64,000 bases of DNA from Pyropia yezoensis (Eukaryota; Rhodophyta; Bangiophyceae; Bangiales; Bangiaceae): NCBI GenBank assembly GCA_009829735.1, contig CM020620.1, positions 23,968,020 through 24,032,019 of the forward strand, given 5' to 3'. A model generated the notes under the pieces. The model did not search any database, was not told the DNA's origin, and saw nothing but the letters and a program-made list of their open reading frames with translations. A program made the translations under genes and the position numbers. Positions 51,835 through 62,616 of this stretch are shown here, in pieces (the first letter of the stretch is position 1; each line of letters begins with the position of its first letter).

Positions 51835-53492
51835 GGGCGAATCAGAAGCCAAGCATCCACAGCCGATTTGAGAGTTGTGGACTTCGAGACTTGTGGGGCC
51901 TACTGTGAGATCAACTCGTTTCAGCGGGACGCCAATGTCAGGGCTGCCGGCTTCGATGCCGTGACATGCTGCGAACCATCCCCCCCCGCCCCCCCTTCCC
52001 CGCCTGCCCCCCTGTCCGCGGGCGGGTGCGGGCCCCTCCGCTGATGCTGTTGGTCTGGGCGCCGCGCGCGCTGCCCTATGCTGGGTTTTGGCGGTGGGGT
52101 GAGGAGCGTGCTCAGGAAGAGGGCAGCCGCCAGATGTGCGGCTGCTGCTGGTGCGGCTGTCGGAGCGGCTGGCGGTGCAGCTGGCGCTAGCGGTACCTTT
52201 TGGTGTTGGCTCACCCCGGGTGCTCCTACGCCGGGCACCTCCGCTGGCCTTGGCCCGCACTCTGCGGGCTTCGGCAACGTGTGCGCACCTCTCCGCTGTG
52301 CGTCGTGGGCGCGGCGAGCATTGAGGACATTGTCGGGAATGGGGCGGTGAGGACGGTGTTGGTGTAGCATCCCTGGCCCTGAATTGGCGTCGACCCGGGA
52401 TGGCGACCAGGGTGCACCAGGTGCCAGGACATGCCCGCCGTGTGGGGATGGTTGGCGGCCGTGGCCCGTGCCCGGCACTGGGATGCGGTGGACTACAGTC
52501 ATGACCCGGTTGTAAGCGTCCCAGTTATATGACACCCTGCCATATAACTGGGAGCATCGCGACCGTCGTCCTTCATGGACTTGATCGCCACTCTGTACGA
52601 TCGTCCTGCATACAGTGCAAACAAATGGAATGAAATTACCTGCAGAGCAAGGGGGCACGAAATCGGGGACCATTGGTGCACCCGCCGTCGAGGACCCCAG
52701 CGTCGTCGACCTCAGCGTCATCCACCCCACCCCAGCCGTCCTCATCCTAGCGCTCCTCCTCGTGCCTACTTCGCGCGCACGGGCGGCGTTGGACGGTCGT
52801 GAATCTCTTGAGGCAGGATACATGCCTGGGGTTCATTGCGGTGGGATCTTTCGTGTGCCTCACCTGCATGGGTTGTTCGTTGTGGGCTAGGGTAGCCTAC
52901 CATTTGTGCGTATCCCATTCCCGTCTTTTTTGTTGTTGGCTGGGTTCCTCTTCCCAATGAATGATGGTCTTTTTGCGTTTGTTTTTGAGCTTGTTCTCTT
53001 GTGTGCTCGTGCTAGCCTGTGCGCCTCTGTCGCAGTGGACCCCTTTCCCCCCAACTCCTCCCAGATCCTACCAGAATGGCAACGTGTGGGCGACCTAGCC
53101 ACCGCGGCCGCGGTGGCCGCGGCGGAGGAGGTCTGCCCCAGCCCGTCCCGTGAGACGGTGCAGGTCGTCAAGATAGCCGCTCGTGCAGCAACAGCAGCCA
53201 CGGCGACCGCACTCGGGGGGGAACCCATGCAGCTCTCGGACGTACCCTGGGGGGCATCCTCCTGCAGGGAGCAGTGCATGGCGGGTGCGGCGGGCGCGGA
53301 CCCGCGCGGTCTAGCCAGTACCGGCGACGAGCAGGCCAGCGCGCACGGTGGGCGGGACGGCGAAAGCGCCGCCGGGCAATGCGGCAGAGGAGAGGAGCAG
53401 CTACGGATGACACCATCGTGTTTGAGGAGGGGGGAGCAGACGCCGTGGACGGCATTGACGACGGTGCGTCGTCCACCAGCGACAGTGAATGA
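51835..53492 (+). CDS. Possible multi-exon gene, unresolved
   Basis: Three + strand pieces look more like protein than background. The first, about 51840-51975, reads VVDFETCGAYCEINSFQRDA and NVRAAGFDAVTCCEPS. The second lies at about 52615-52800 (SVVDLSVIHPTPAVLILALL). The third ends at 53492 with the acidic tail DTIVFEEGGADAVDGIDDG and SSTSDSE, typical of a genuine C-terminus. They lie in different frames, so introns would be required, and I cannot place them. On the opposite strand, 52570-52650 reads FIPFVCTVCRTIVQSGDQVH, which is equally protein-like. I do not recognise either family. Recorded as a candidate only. Confidence 0.25.
52519..52553. repeat. 13-bp inverted repeat with 9-base loop (hairpin)
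   Basis: TCCCAGTTATATG is followed by ACACCCTGC and then CATATAACTGGGA; the arms are perfect complements. It is AT-richer than its surroundings. Confidence 0.85.
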
Positions 53493-54616
53493 CCGGATTT
53501 TTTCTCTTTGTTTGCCATCGTGTTCTCTGTTCGCGCTAGTTCCAGCCGCGAAAAGTCCTTGTGGATGGGGGAGGGAGTAGAGGTAGGGGCGACAGTGCCG
53601 GGGGGGAGGGAGGCGGGGGCTGGAGGGGAGGGCCGTCCCGAGACCTGCACCGCCAAGTCGACTGGCTCGCAGCACGGATGTGCATCGAGCCTTGCAGTCG
53701 CAACTGTTGCGGGGCAGCTGACGTGACGTCATCCAGAAACATACGAAATACGGAATTGGGCCGCTGCCCAGCGGTCGACCGATTGCACACTGTCCAGCTC
53801 GGCCTCAGATTCACGCGATTGACAGTGACTTTGGACCTTGATCAGCAGTCGAAGAGGACACGATCGCCGGCGAGCCGGCGAGGTCTGGAAGCGGACGCCC
53901 CGCCACTGCATCACTGGAACGGGGGCTACAAAGTGCGCAAGGGTGCCATATGACCGCGTCATGACTGTACGCTGCCCACACGTGGGAGAGGGACTTCTGA
54001 TGGGTTTTTGCATATTTGTGAGGGACTTGATTTGAGAGAATTTGAGTGTGAGATTAGTGAGGGAGAATAGAATTAGTAGTGATAGTGGCCCCCGACCTGA
54101 CGAGGTTAGACTCGGGTCGGGGCCACTCGGGGGTAGGGGGGAGCTACCTGGCGAACGTGCCGAAGCTTCCCCAGATGCACGTCAAGAGGGACAGCGAGGC
54201 GACCTTGGTCGGCGCCCTGAGGGAAAAAGACAACTGCGCGTTTGCTTTCCTCTTCCCCGTGTGCACTACCGTGCGTATCTGTTGGCTCTGCCAGCAGGCA
54301 CACGAGGCAACAGGCACACCACTCTAGTAGTTCCCCTTTCTGTGTTACCAGTCCCTTTCCCTCGAGGGATATTGACACGTGTCTGAGAGGATCGAGTTTT
54401 ATACCACATATTTGGTGGAGCAGCAGGGGGTGGAATGTTCGAGAAGAGACATTTGGGAGCAGCGGTTGGGTTGTTCCTGTCCTGTCTTCTTCTGTGGTTT
54501 GGAAATTATTTGCACCCGTTCACGAGAATCCCATTCCTGGCTCCCCAACCCCTCTCTTGTGGTCTTGCGATCTTTGGACACGCAGGCAGCTGGACTGTGG
54601 CTGTCAAGAGACCAAC
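53493..54616. other. Left flank of the retroelement
   Basis: No supported gene. Composition changes near 53950: it becomes AT-richer, for example GAGAGAATTTGAGTGTGAG. At about 54408-54430 the sequence ACCACATATTTGGTGGAGCA sits where an LTR end (CA) and primer-binding site (TGGTGGAGC) would be expected before gag. I found no matching second LTR, so this is only suggestive. Confidence 0.35.
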
Positions 54617-56484
54617 ATGGCTACCCTCCCTGGCACGACGGTGCCCGAAGGGGAATGCCCCGCGTCCCTTGACGCATCCCTGGTCACCGCGGGGGACGGT
54701 GTCCAACCCGGCGTTGTCCCTACGGGCGAAGCAGACCTTGGCGCGACACCCGGTAGCGGGCTGGAGTCTACAGGCGGCAAAGTACCTCCTGCTCCCGTTC
54801 CTCCGGCTGTCCCTCCTGTGGGAGCCACCCCAGGGTCAACGGCGTTCGAGACCGCTCGAACCGGACGACTCCCTCCTGCCGGTTATACTCCTGAACTTCC
54901 AGGGATACCCCCTGGTGTGTTTACTCCTGGACCTACACATGGCAGCTGGGTGCATACACCTCTTCCTGTGGACGCTAGCAGTGCCAGAGGCACCGCTGTG
55001 ACAGGTTCTACGGGTCCCCCTGAGACCTCGACTCCTGGGACCGGTCAAGATTTTCCTCCCCTGGTGTTTTATGGGGCGGGAAGCTCCAAGACCCGTAACC
55101 GGAGCAGCCGGTGGCGGCGGTGTCGTCGTCGTCACTCTAGCACCAGCGAGACCAGTTCCTCCAGCTTTGTGGAGGGATCCGATTGGGTTGCGACCCCTGG
55201 TCCCACCTGGCGCAGGCTAGTCGAGTTTGACTTTCCTGCCCATCAAGTGGGAAATGCCTCCCTGAGCAAGGTCACGTATTTGGGCAACTACCGGCTGGAG
55301 AACCAAGACCAAGGTTACACCCGGAAGATGGCCAAGACGATGGCATTCCTGAACCGACGTATGCAGCCGAGTTCGGAGGACATCCCAAGTTTTCTGGGAA
55401 GAAACCGGCGCTTGTCTTCGCCTTTCTGCGCCGGTTTGTCAAGGCATGCAACGACAATGACGTGTCTCAGGGCAAGGCACTCTACCTCCTGGTTAAATTC
55501 ATGACCGGAGAAGCGGAACAGCGGCTCGCACAAGTTCTTCCGGACTCAGCCGGACACATCGTCGGGCGTACCGTTGGGAGCTACCCGGAAGCGGTCAACT
55601 GGCTCCTGTACAACTACCCTGACGCGGATTCCCTGCGTAAGGCGGTAAGAAAGTTGAACAGGGCCACCACGGAGCGACAAGAGACTCCAGAGGCCTTCGC
55701 CCGCCGTGTCCGGGAGATGAGCGAGGCTTGTGGCATCGTTTACCCTGAGGACAGGCTCAAGATGATCTTCTCGGAAGGGCTTCCTGAATACCTTCAAGTG
55801 GACGCTGAGAACTACAACCAGGAACACCAAAAACATACCTTCCAGCAGCTGATGGCCTACACCCAGGGCAAGTACCGGCAAGCCAAGGCCCTCCAAGCTC
55901 CCATGGTATCTGTGGCAAAAACCTCTCTCGCACGCGACACCCAAGTTGGGGCGGTGCACAAGGGCTGCCTCCCGTGTCGGGGGAACCGGAAGAAGTGCAA
56001 GTCGCACACACTCTATCCCTGTTGTGGGGCAATCCCCCCACTGACAAACAAGAAGATGGTGTGTGGTCCAACAGTTTCTTGGTCGGGACGGGTAAGCAAG
56101 GCCAAGCCCCGCTGTCCCTCCCCTTATCCCCCCAGGGTCCCCTCAGAATCTCGCCACTCAGAATCTCCCACCCCAGCACCTGCCCACCGGGCCACACGAA
56201 AATTCAAGACGATGAATGCAGAAAACCCTCAAATCCAAGTTGGATTTACTACTAAGCTAACTATCCCAAACTTAGGGAATATGGACCCAAATGCAGGGGG
56301 AGAAACGGGTCAGGCTAGTGGCCTGCCGCCCCTTGCATGGCACGTGTTGCCCCCTACCTGGGGGTCAATACTGCCACACTCCCCTCTCCTCAGTTCCGAC
56401 CGACCCGGTCGGCCCTGCGAGGGGGCGTATAAACGCACGTCCGGCGTGGGGGGCGCGACTTGCTGTCCCTCCCCGGGTACGTAA
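54617..56484 (+). pseudogene. Retrotransposon Gag-like ORF, frameshifted
   Basis: The ATG at 54617 opens MATLPGTTVPEGECPASLD, a Pro/Thr/Ser-rich N-terminus. It is followed by a basic RNRSSRWRRCRRRHSS patch and the start of a capsid-like domain (TYLGNYRLENQDQGYTRKMA). Near 55365 the frame shifts by one base. The rest of the Gag domain continues in the next frame as KFMTGEAEQRLAQVLPD, then EAVNWLLYNYPDADSLRKAV and QETPEAFARRVREMSEACG. These are the hallmarks of Ty3/gypsy Gag capsids (an alpha-helical domain with a conserved Trp and a later E-F-x-R-V-R). A Cys-rich stretch near 55966-56030 (CLPCRGNRKKC) may be a decayed nucleocapsid knuckle. No protease or RT follows on this strand. The frame ends at 56484. 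Confidence 0.75.
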
Positions 56485-56715
56485 CGTGGACGTAGAGGCG
56501 GTCACGTTGACCGCCCCTCTCCTGAAGCTTGCCCACTCGGCAGCTTGCTCTCTTCGGTTCTCACCTCACCACAACCAACACATCCCCTTCACCTTACTTT
56601 GGGCCGCCCCACGCCAGGGAGGCCACCCATCCACCCACGCTCCGAGCCCCCCTCAACTCGAGGTGGGTCACGTGCAGCTGCAGCCCGGTCGTCTCTTCCT
56701 CACTTGGGTAGAGCC

Positions 56716-58670
56716 ATGGTGACCCCGGGGGTGGAGACTGATTCTCTGGATGAGCGTATGGAGGACACCTCCTACGGTGTAGCGCCCGCCGGGACTTCCC
56801 GCCGGGACTTCCGGCGGGGGCTCCGCGGTTGCTCCGGGGGATGGGACTCCCGCGTCACCCGGCTTTGGGTTGGCGGCGGGATCTCCCCCGGAGGCGGGCC
56901 GCGTCATCCCACGTGAGGCCTTGGGGCCGTGGTTTTACCCCGCTTGGCCTCTATATGAGGAGGGGTTGACTGTTCTCCGCTGTGGCCGACTTGGCACAGC
57001 GATGAGTCGGGTATGGGACCGGCTTCGGGAGAAGTTCCCCCGTAGGGTCGGGTTCCCTGCCGGCTTCCGGACGGACCAGTTTGCCTTCCTGGATGGAAAC
57101 GACGTCGAGGACGTGCAGCGGGCCAAGGCCATGGTGGACTGCGGGGGAACTACCCCGGGCCCCGGCGACGTGCCGACCTTCACTTGGGACACGGTAACAA
57201 CGTCCTCCGTACCTTCACAAGGTCGATCCGCACACTCATCACTTTGATGTGCGGATGGAGAAGGACTTCCGGCGAGGTCCCTTCTTGGTAGCCTCGGATC
57301 AACTTGAGTTTCCGCAGCAGTCCGCTGCTAGCAAGGAGCAGTACTACCGCAAGCTGCCCGAGTGGTGGCCTCAAGTTGAGGTACCCTACGGGTTTCCGGC
57401 GTTGCTACCCCGATTGCTCGACCATTTCGGCTCCACCATGTTGGTGGCTAGCCCGGGCCACGTGGTGTTCGCCATGTTGGCTAACCAGTGGCTCCTAGAG
57501 GTCATGTCGACCTGGGTGTCTTGTGTCCAGCGGCGGGGGATGCTCTGGCATCTCCCCCCTCGGCTTATTCAAGATTTGGAACAGCTCACCCCCCAGCTAG
57601 TTGCTGAGGGGTGCTCATCAGGACAACTCGCTCTACTTGAGGAGATGCTCCGTCTCCATAAGTTCATCAAGTGGGAGCTCATTGAGCACAAGTTGCGCCG
57701 CTCCACCCGCGGGCCCAAGGACGATGGCGCACTTCGCCAGTTCGTCTGGGTCGGTCGTGAACTACACGACGGCCGTGTGGTACTTCGAGAGGGGTTGGGC
57801 ATCGGGGACTACCCGTATGCCCCGGGGGTTGATCGCCACACTGCGCCGCCCCCGGACAAGGCCATCGTGATGGCTGTGCCCGCTCACGAGGACTACCTGT
57901 CTCAACCCACTGCGGAGGCCCCGAGTAAGGGTCGCATTTACTCTCGGGCACTGCCAACTCGGCGTGCCCCTCCGCTTCCTCCTGTCCCTTACCAGCCGCA
58001 CGGGGACATCCCGATAAGCGTTGCCGCTGAGTAGTCCACCCCGGTGTCCCTCAACTTGGGGGCCACCCTCTTGACGGTTTATCCCAAGTTGGTGTTGCCG
58101 GCTACGCCTCTCACCTCAGAGATGATAATCACCACGTTGGTGCGGACCATTTCTTAGTTGGCCGCGTCGACAGCAACCCTGCAAGTTTCCGAGACTCCTC
58201 AACTTGAGGAGCGCGTTCTTACTGCAGTGGCGACCGCGAGTTGCGAGTCGGTGGCGGGGTCTATGACGGCCGAGTTGGCTCGCATTGGCGCAATTGTGCC
58301 CCAGCCAGCCCCACTTGGGCGTGGCAAGCGTCGGGCGAGCCGAGCATACTCGCCTCCTCGCCGACGTCGCCGTCACTCGCGGCGCTCTCCCTCTGTGTCG
58401 GAAGACGAGTTGTCTTACTCCGTCTCGGAGTCCTCTACTCCGTCAGAGTCGGAGTCGGGCCGGCGTCTGCGTCGCCAACTTGCGCGCAAGACCAAGCAGA
58501 AGGGTAGCCGCGGTTGTCGCCACTTGCGCGACCGTGAGGGGCGCGACGGTTCCGACTTGGAGCCGCCGGCCCCGCCGACCGGTGGGGAACGTTATCGGCG
58601 TGGGTCTCGCCGCTCGCCTCCACGTGAGGGCGAGGGCCGTGGGGTTGGCGAGTCTGGCATGCGTTCCTAG
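56716..58670 (+). pseudogene. Unknown retroelement-associated ORF, interrupted
   Basis: I do not recognise this protein. The ATG at 56716 starts MVTPGVETDSLDERMEDTS. Frame changes near 56810 and near 57215 are needed to follow the best-looking sequence: PREALGPWFYPAWPLYEEGL, AMSRVWDRLREKFPRRVGFP, then MEKDFRRGPFLVASDQLEF and PEWWPQVEVPYGFPALLPRL. From 57249 the frame runs to 58670 broken only by two TAG codons, at 58032 and 58155. The C-terminal part is Ser/Arg-rich, with RRASRAYSPPRRRRRHSRRS followed by an acidic-Ser stretch, like an RS-type nucleic-acid-binding tail. It lies directly after Gag on the same strand. A structural (capsid-like) role is possible but only a guess. It ends about 110 bp before the convergent pol. 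Confidence 0.5.
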
Positions 58671-58781
58671 TTGGCAGCTGCCTTGGTTGTGAGAGTGTGA
58701 GGGTTAGGGCTGTAGTTAAAAGCCACTCTGCGTACCACTTCGACTTAAAAAACTCTCTTGGCACTGTCACTCGGCCTTTCC

Positions 58782-61700
58782 TCACGTTGAGGGAGGGCTG
58801 ATAGGGTCTATATCATTCCGGGCGCAGTCTGCCCGGACCTTCTCAGCGGGAAGGTCCTCCACAAACTCCCACGTACCATCCTTAGCGTAATAGCCGAACC
58901 AACGCACCCTCAACCTGGGGCGGTTCGTGTCCTCATCCCACCCGTGGTCGAGAACTTATCGAACACGTACTTCTGCGGGCCCTGTTTGGCCGCAATCAGC
59001 GAGGGCAAGCGCCACGCTTTCAGCGCACGCGCCCAAGCTGGGTCGCCTGCAGGCGGTGGTGCAACTTTGACCACGTCCTTTCCGTTTACTGTGCGGGCCC
59101 CATCGTCACTTTCGATGGTGAGCCGCCGCCCATCAGTACGAAGGACCTGGTACCGCCCCTTCGTCTGGAATACCAACTTACCCCCCGTTTGGGTGTGTGA
59201 GTGAACTAGTACCCAGTCACCCTGCTCGGGGACATGCTTGGCAGTGCGCACCTTTTTGTCAAAAGTACGCTTGTAACGCTTTTGTGCTTTGTCCATCTCA
59301 GACCTGACTTCAGGGATGAGTTTTTCAAGCCTAGCAGCGAACTCCGACTTACTCTCAGTGGGAGTAGGGGTACTGCTAACGTCCTCCCTAGTTGGGAGCG
59401 GCCGCCGCACGGCAATAGACCGCACGCGACGGGGGGTCACAAAAGCGAGGGGTACATCCCCGGTAGATGAGTGAACCTGCGAATTGTAGGCAGTCGTAAG
59501 AATAGAAATGTATTGGTCCCACGTTTTCACATGCTCACTCACATAGTGGCGCAGCTGCCGAACAATAGTTTTGTTGAAGCGCTCCACCTGCCCATTAGTT
59601 TGTGGGTGGTAGGGCGTGGCATAGTTCTCCTGAACCCCCAACATATCCGGCACTCCCTGAAACAGTACGGACGCAAATTGCGGTCCATTGTCCGATAGTG
59701 TACTGTCCGGGATGCCATACGCGGCAACGCAGTGATCTAGGAAGGCTGACACGACCGACATGGCCGTGATCTCTGCCAGAGGGATCGCTCGCGTAAGGTT
59801 CGTGAAGCGATCGCAGATGACCAGGAGGTACTGGTTGCCCTCCTCGGTCACTGGCAGGGGCCCAACGATGTCCATTGCCAACGCGGCAAAAGGCTCCTTG
59901 GCCGGGAACAGGAACATAGCCGTAGTAGGCTGCCGTTCCATCAGACGGTTCTGCGCACAACTTGTGCAGGCAGCGACCCAACTGTAGATGTCCACCACCA
60001 TGGACGGCCAGTAGTACCTGGTCCTCAGGGTCTGGTAAAGTTTACTAGACCCCAGGTGTCCACCCGTGGGAGCGTCATGCTCCCTCTCAAGAATAACGTC
60101 CTTGAGGGATGCGGGGACGACAAGTTGTTCGGTCCCCGGATTACCCCACTCCTCAAGAGAAGTCCATCGTCCCCGACAATGAGCCGCGTCTCTGCCACCG
60201 TATGTAGTGTATCCCTCTGCGACTTGCAGAAGGAGTCCTCGGCCTGGGCCTGCACCACCTCGTCCAGGGACAGGGGCAAGTACTTCCTATTCCCTGGCGC
60301 CTTGGGGTTCAACACCTGACCCGAGCGCGAGACTACCCCCACGATGGGGATGTCCTCATCGACTGAGTTAGTATCCAGCCCCTCGGTAGGTACCCGAGAA
60401 AGGCCGTCGGCAAGGGCATGTTGCCTGCCAGGTCGGTACTCAATATCAAAGTTGAAGGGTGCCAGTCGCACACTCCACCTGTTGAGACGGGTATTCGTGC
60501 AATCCGTCTTGAAGATGAACTGCAACGCGCCGTGGTCACAGCGGATGAGGAACTTCTCACCCTCTAGGTAGTCACGAAGTGACGTCACCGCCCACACCAC
60601 TGCGATTCCTTCCAACTCGGTGACTCCATAGTTCTTCTCAGCCGAGTTCAGCCCCTTGCTGAAGTATCCCACCGGCAAGTACTCCTTGTCCGGCTGCTGC
60701 TGAAGCAACACACAACCAAGTTGGTCGTAGCTAGCATCCACGTCCAGGATGTAGTGGCCTCCCAACCAGGGAATGGCCAAGATAGGGGGCTTCAGCGAGT
60801 CCCGAAGAGTCTCAAAGGATTCCTGCTCCACCCGACTTGGGGGAGGCAGGTTCTTCGGTAGCGTTGAGCTAACTAGCTCATTCAGCGGCTTCGCCACCTT
60901 GGCGAAGCCCTTACTGAAGCGTCGGTACACGTTACACATCCCGAGGAAGCTCCTCATCTGGGTCTGGGTCCGGGGGTACTGAGCCTTACGGATGGCCCTC
61001 AAGTTCCTCTCGTTGACACTGAGGCGCCCCGGGCGGAGAACATGTCCCAAGTATTCCACCTCTTGAGTGCAGAGGTGGCGCTTACTCGCCTTCAGTGACA
61101 CACCGGCGTCAGCAAGTAGCTTGAACACCTGGCCAAGATGGCCAATGTGCTCCTCCGGACTTCGGGAGAACACAATGATATCGTCTAGGTACACGAGACA
61201 GATCTGCCACCGTACTCCGGCCAGAATCATGTCCATAGCGCGCTGGAACATTGCCGGGGCGTTGCACAGTCAAAACGGTAGTCGTTTGCACTGGTAGGTA
61301 CCACAGTGACAGGTAAAGGTAGTTTTATGCCTGTCTTCCGGGGCAATGGGAATGTGCCAGTACCCGGCATTACAGTCTAGGGTAGAGAACACGTTTGCCT
61401 CCCCCAGAGAGTCCAGACAGTCGTCCATCCTAGGTAGGGGATAACTGTCCTTCACCGTGCTCTCGTTGAGCTTACGGTATTCGATACAGAACGGTGGGGT
61501 CCCATCAGCTTTGGGGACAATAACCACCGGACTCGCCCACTTGGCGTTGCTGGCCTCGATCACAGCGAGGGCCTCCATGCGAGCGACTTGCTCCATAACG
61601 AGGGCCCTTGAACGGGGCCCTCCCCTGTACGGCTGTTGGCGTATAGGGGGTGCACCGGGTTTCAACTCGATCCGGTGTTGGGTGGCTCTCATGAGTCCCA

Positions 61701-62170
61701 ATTCACCATCCCACAGCTTGTGATATTGGTCCAAGAGGCGTTCAACTTGAACCCTCAACCTGGGTGGAACATTCTCCATCTTCACAGGGGGTCGAGGAGA
61801 GGTGGCCGGCTTGGCTTGGTGCCTCTCCTTTCCGGATTTCGGGTCGCTACTCGCGCCCGCGTTGAGGGTGACCGCTACTACTGGTCCCTCATGTTGGTCG
61901 ATATAGCCGAACTTGGCTCCCGACTTGAAGTACTTGGGCGAGGAGCTCAGGTTCATCACCTGAATCCTCCACGGGACTCCGGCTTTGGAGTCCATCGTGC
62001 CAAGGGCGACATGCACTTGGTGCTTGCGAGCAAGACGGCGGTGAGGGTGCACCAACCCGTTCCCCGTGTAATGTACCTTCATCCGGCATAGGGGGACCGC
62101 AACCCCCCCAAATTGTGTCTCTGGGGGTGGTCCCCCGCGGTCCCCCCAGCTCAAGCGGTCCCCCCAGCAA
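58782..62170 (-). pseudogene. Ty3/gypsy pol: RT, RNase H, integrase, chromodomain (disrupted)
   Basis: Read on the minus strand from 62170. After a post-protease segment (GTMDSKAGVPWRIQVMNLSS), reverse transcriptase motifs appear: VVIVPKADGTPPFC, FSTLDCNAGYWHIPI and the catalytic YLDDIIVFS. RNase H follows (ILDVDASYDQLGCVLLQQQ, TELEGIAVVWAV, RCDHGAL, then ALADGLSRVP). The integrase has a zinc-binding region spanning a frame change and a DDE core: AMDIVGPLP, LSDNGPQFAS and NGQVERFNKTI. The C-terminal end carries a chromodomain (RLRVRWFGYY, then DGTWEFVEDLPAEKV) in a different frame. Three lesions are visible: a TGA at 61272-61270 where the RT motif F-G-L-C-N-A should have Gly, a one-base slip near 60130, and another near 58955. 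The chromodomain places it with chromoviruses. Confidence 0.9.
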
Positions 62171-62326
62171 CTAAGGAAATATTGGACACATTAAACGCTG
62201 AATAGTGCCTCTACTAAGGTTTGTGTAAGTGGGTACTACTGTGTAAGCCGTCATGCCTCATTAGTCTGGAGGAAATGCTGTCTCAAGTCGTCCATATGCC
62301 CTCGTCCACCTCTGCCCCTCACCTAG
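62171..62326. other. Junction between retroelement and Spc25 exon
   Basis: About 155 bp, AT-richer (ATTGGACACATTAAACGCTG), with no coding sequence. It ends in a good 3' splice site: a pyrimidine-rich tract (CTCGTCCACCTCTGCCCCTC) and ACCTAG at 62326. The exact end of the element cannot be placed. Confidence 0.5.
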
Positions 62327-62576
62327 GGTGCACGCTACCGCCACCGCGTTTTCGACTCCAGCCTTGGGCGCCGCCGCCGCTGCCGCCCGTCCCGCCGCCC
62401 CCGCCGCTGCCGCCCGTCCCGCCGCCCCCGCCGCCGCCGTGGGCGCCGACGCCACCGCCTGGGCCGCCGCCACCACCGCCGCCGCCGCCACCACCGCCGC
62501 TGCCGCCGTTGGTGGAGATGCGGTGGACGCGGCGGTGTCGGCAGCGGTGGCGGACGGGGGGAGCCACCTCCGGTCC

Positions 62577-62616
<40 letters not shown>

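Larger units (their letters stand above)
54600..62170. mobile_element. Decayed Ty3/gypsy chromovirus-like retroelement, rearranged
   Basis: Coding remnants of an LTR retrotransposon. A Gag-like ORF (+, 54617-56484) and a second unknown ORF (+, 56716-58670) face a pol region (-, 62170-58782) with RT, RNase H, integrase and a C-terminal chromodomain. The normal order gag-pol on one strand is broken, so either pol was inverted or two elements are joined. Gag/protease upstream of pol on the minus strand is missing. GC is noticeably lower than in the host genes. No LTR pair was found by eye. At least six stops or frameshifts make the copy non-autonomous as assembled. Confidence 0.85.

Noticed and set aside
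61270-61272. TGA in pol read as selenocysteine or programmed readthrough
   Set aside because: The position is an invariant Gly of reverse transcriptases and the same ORF has two frameshifts; decay is simpler.
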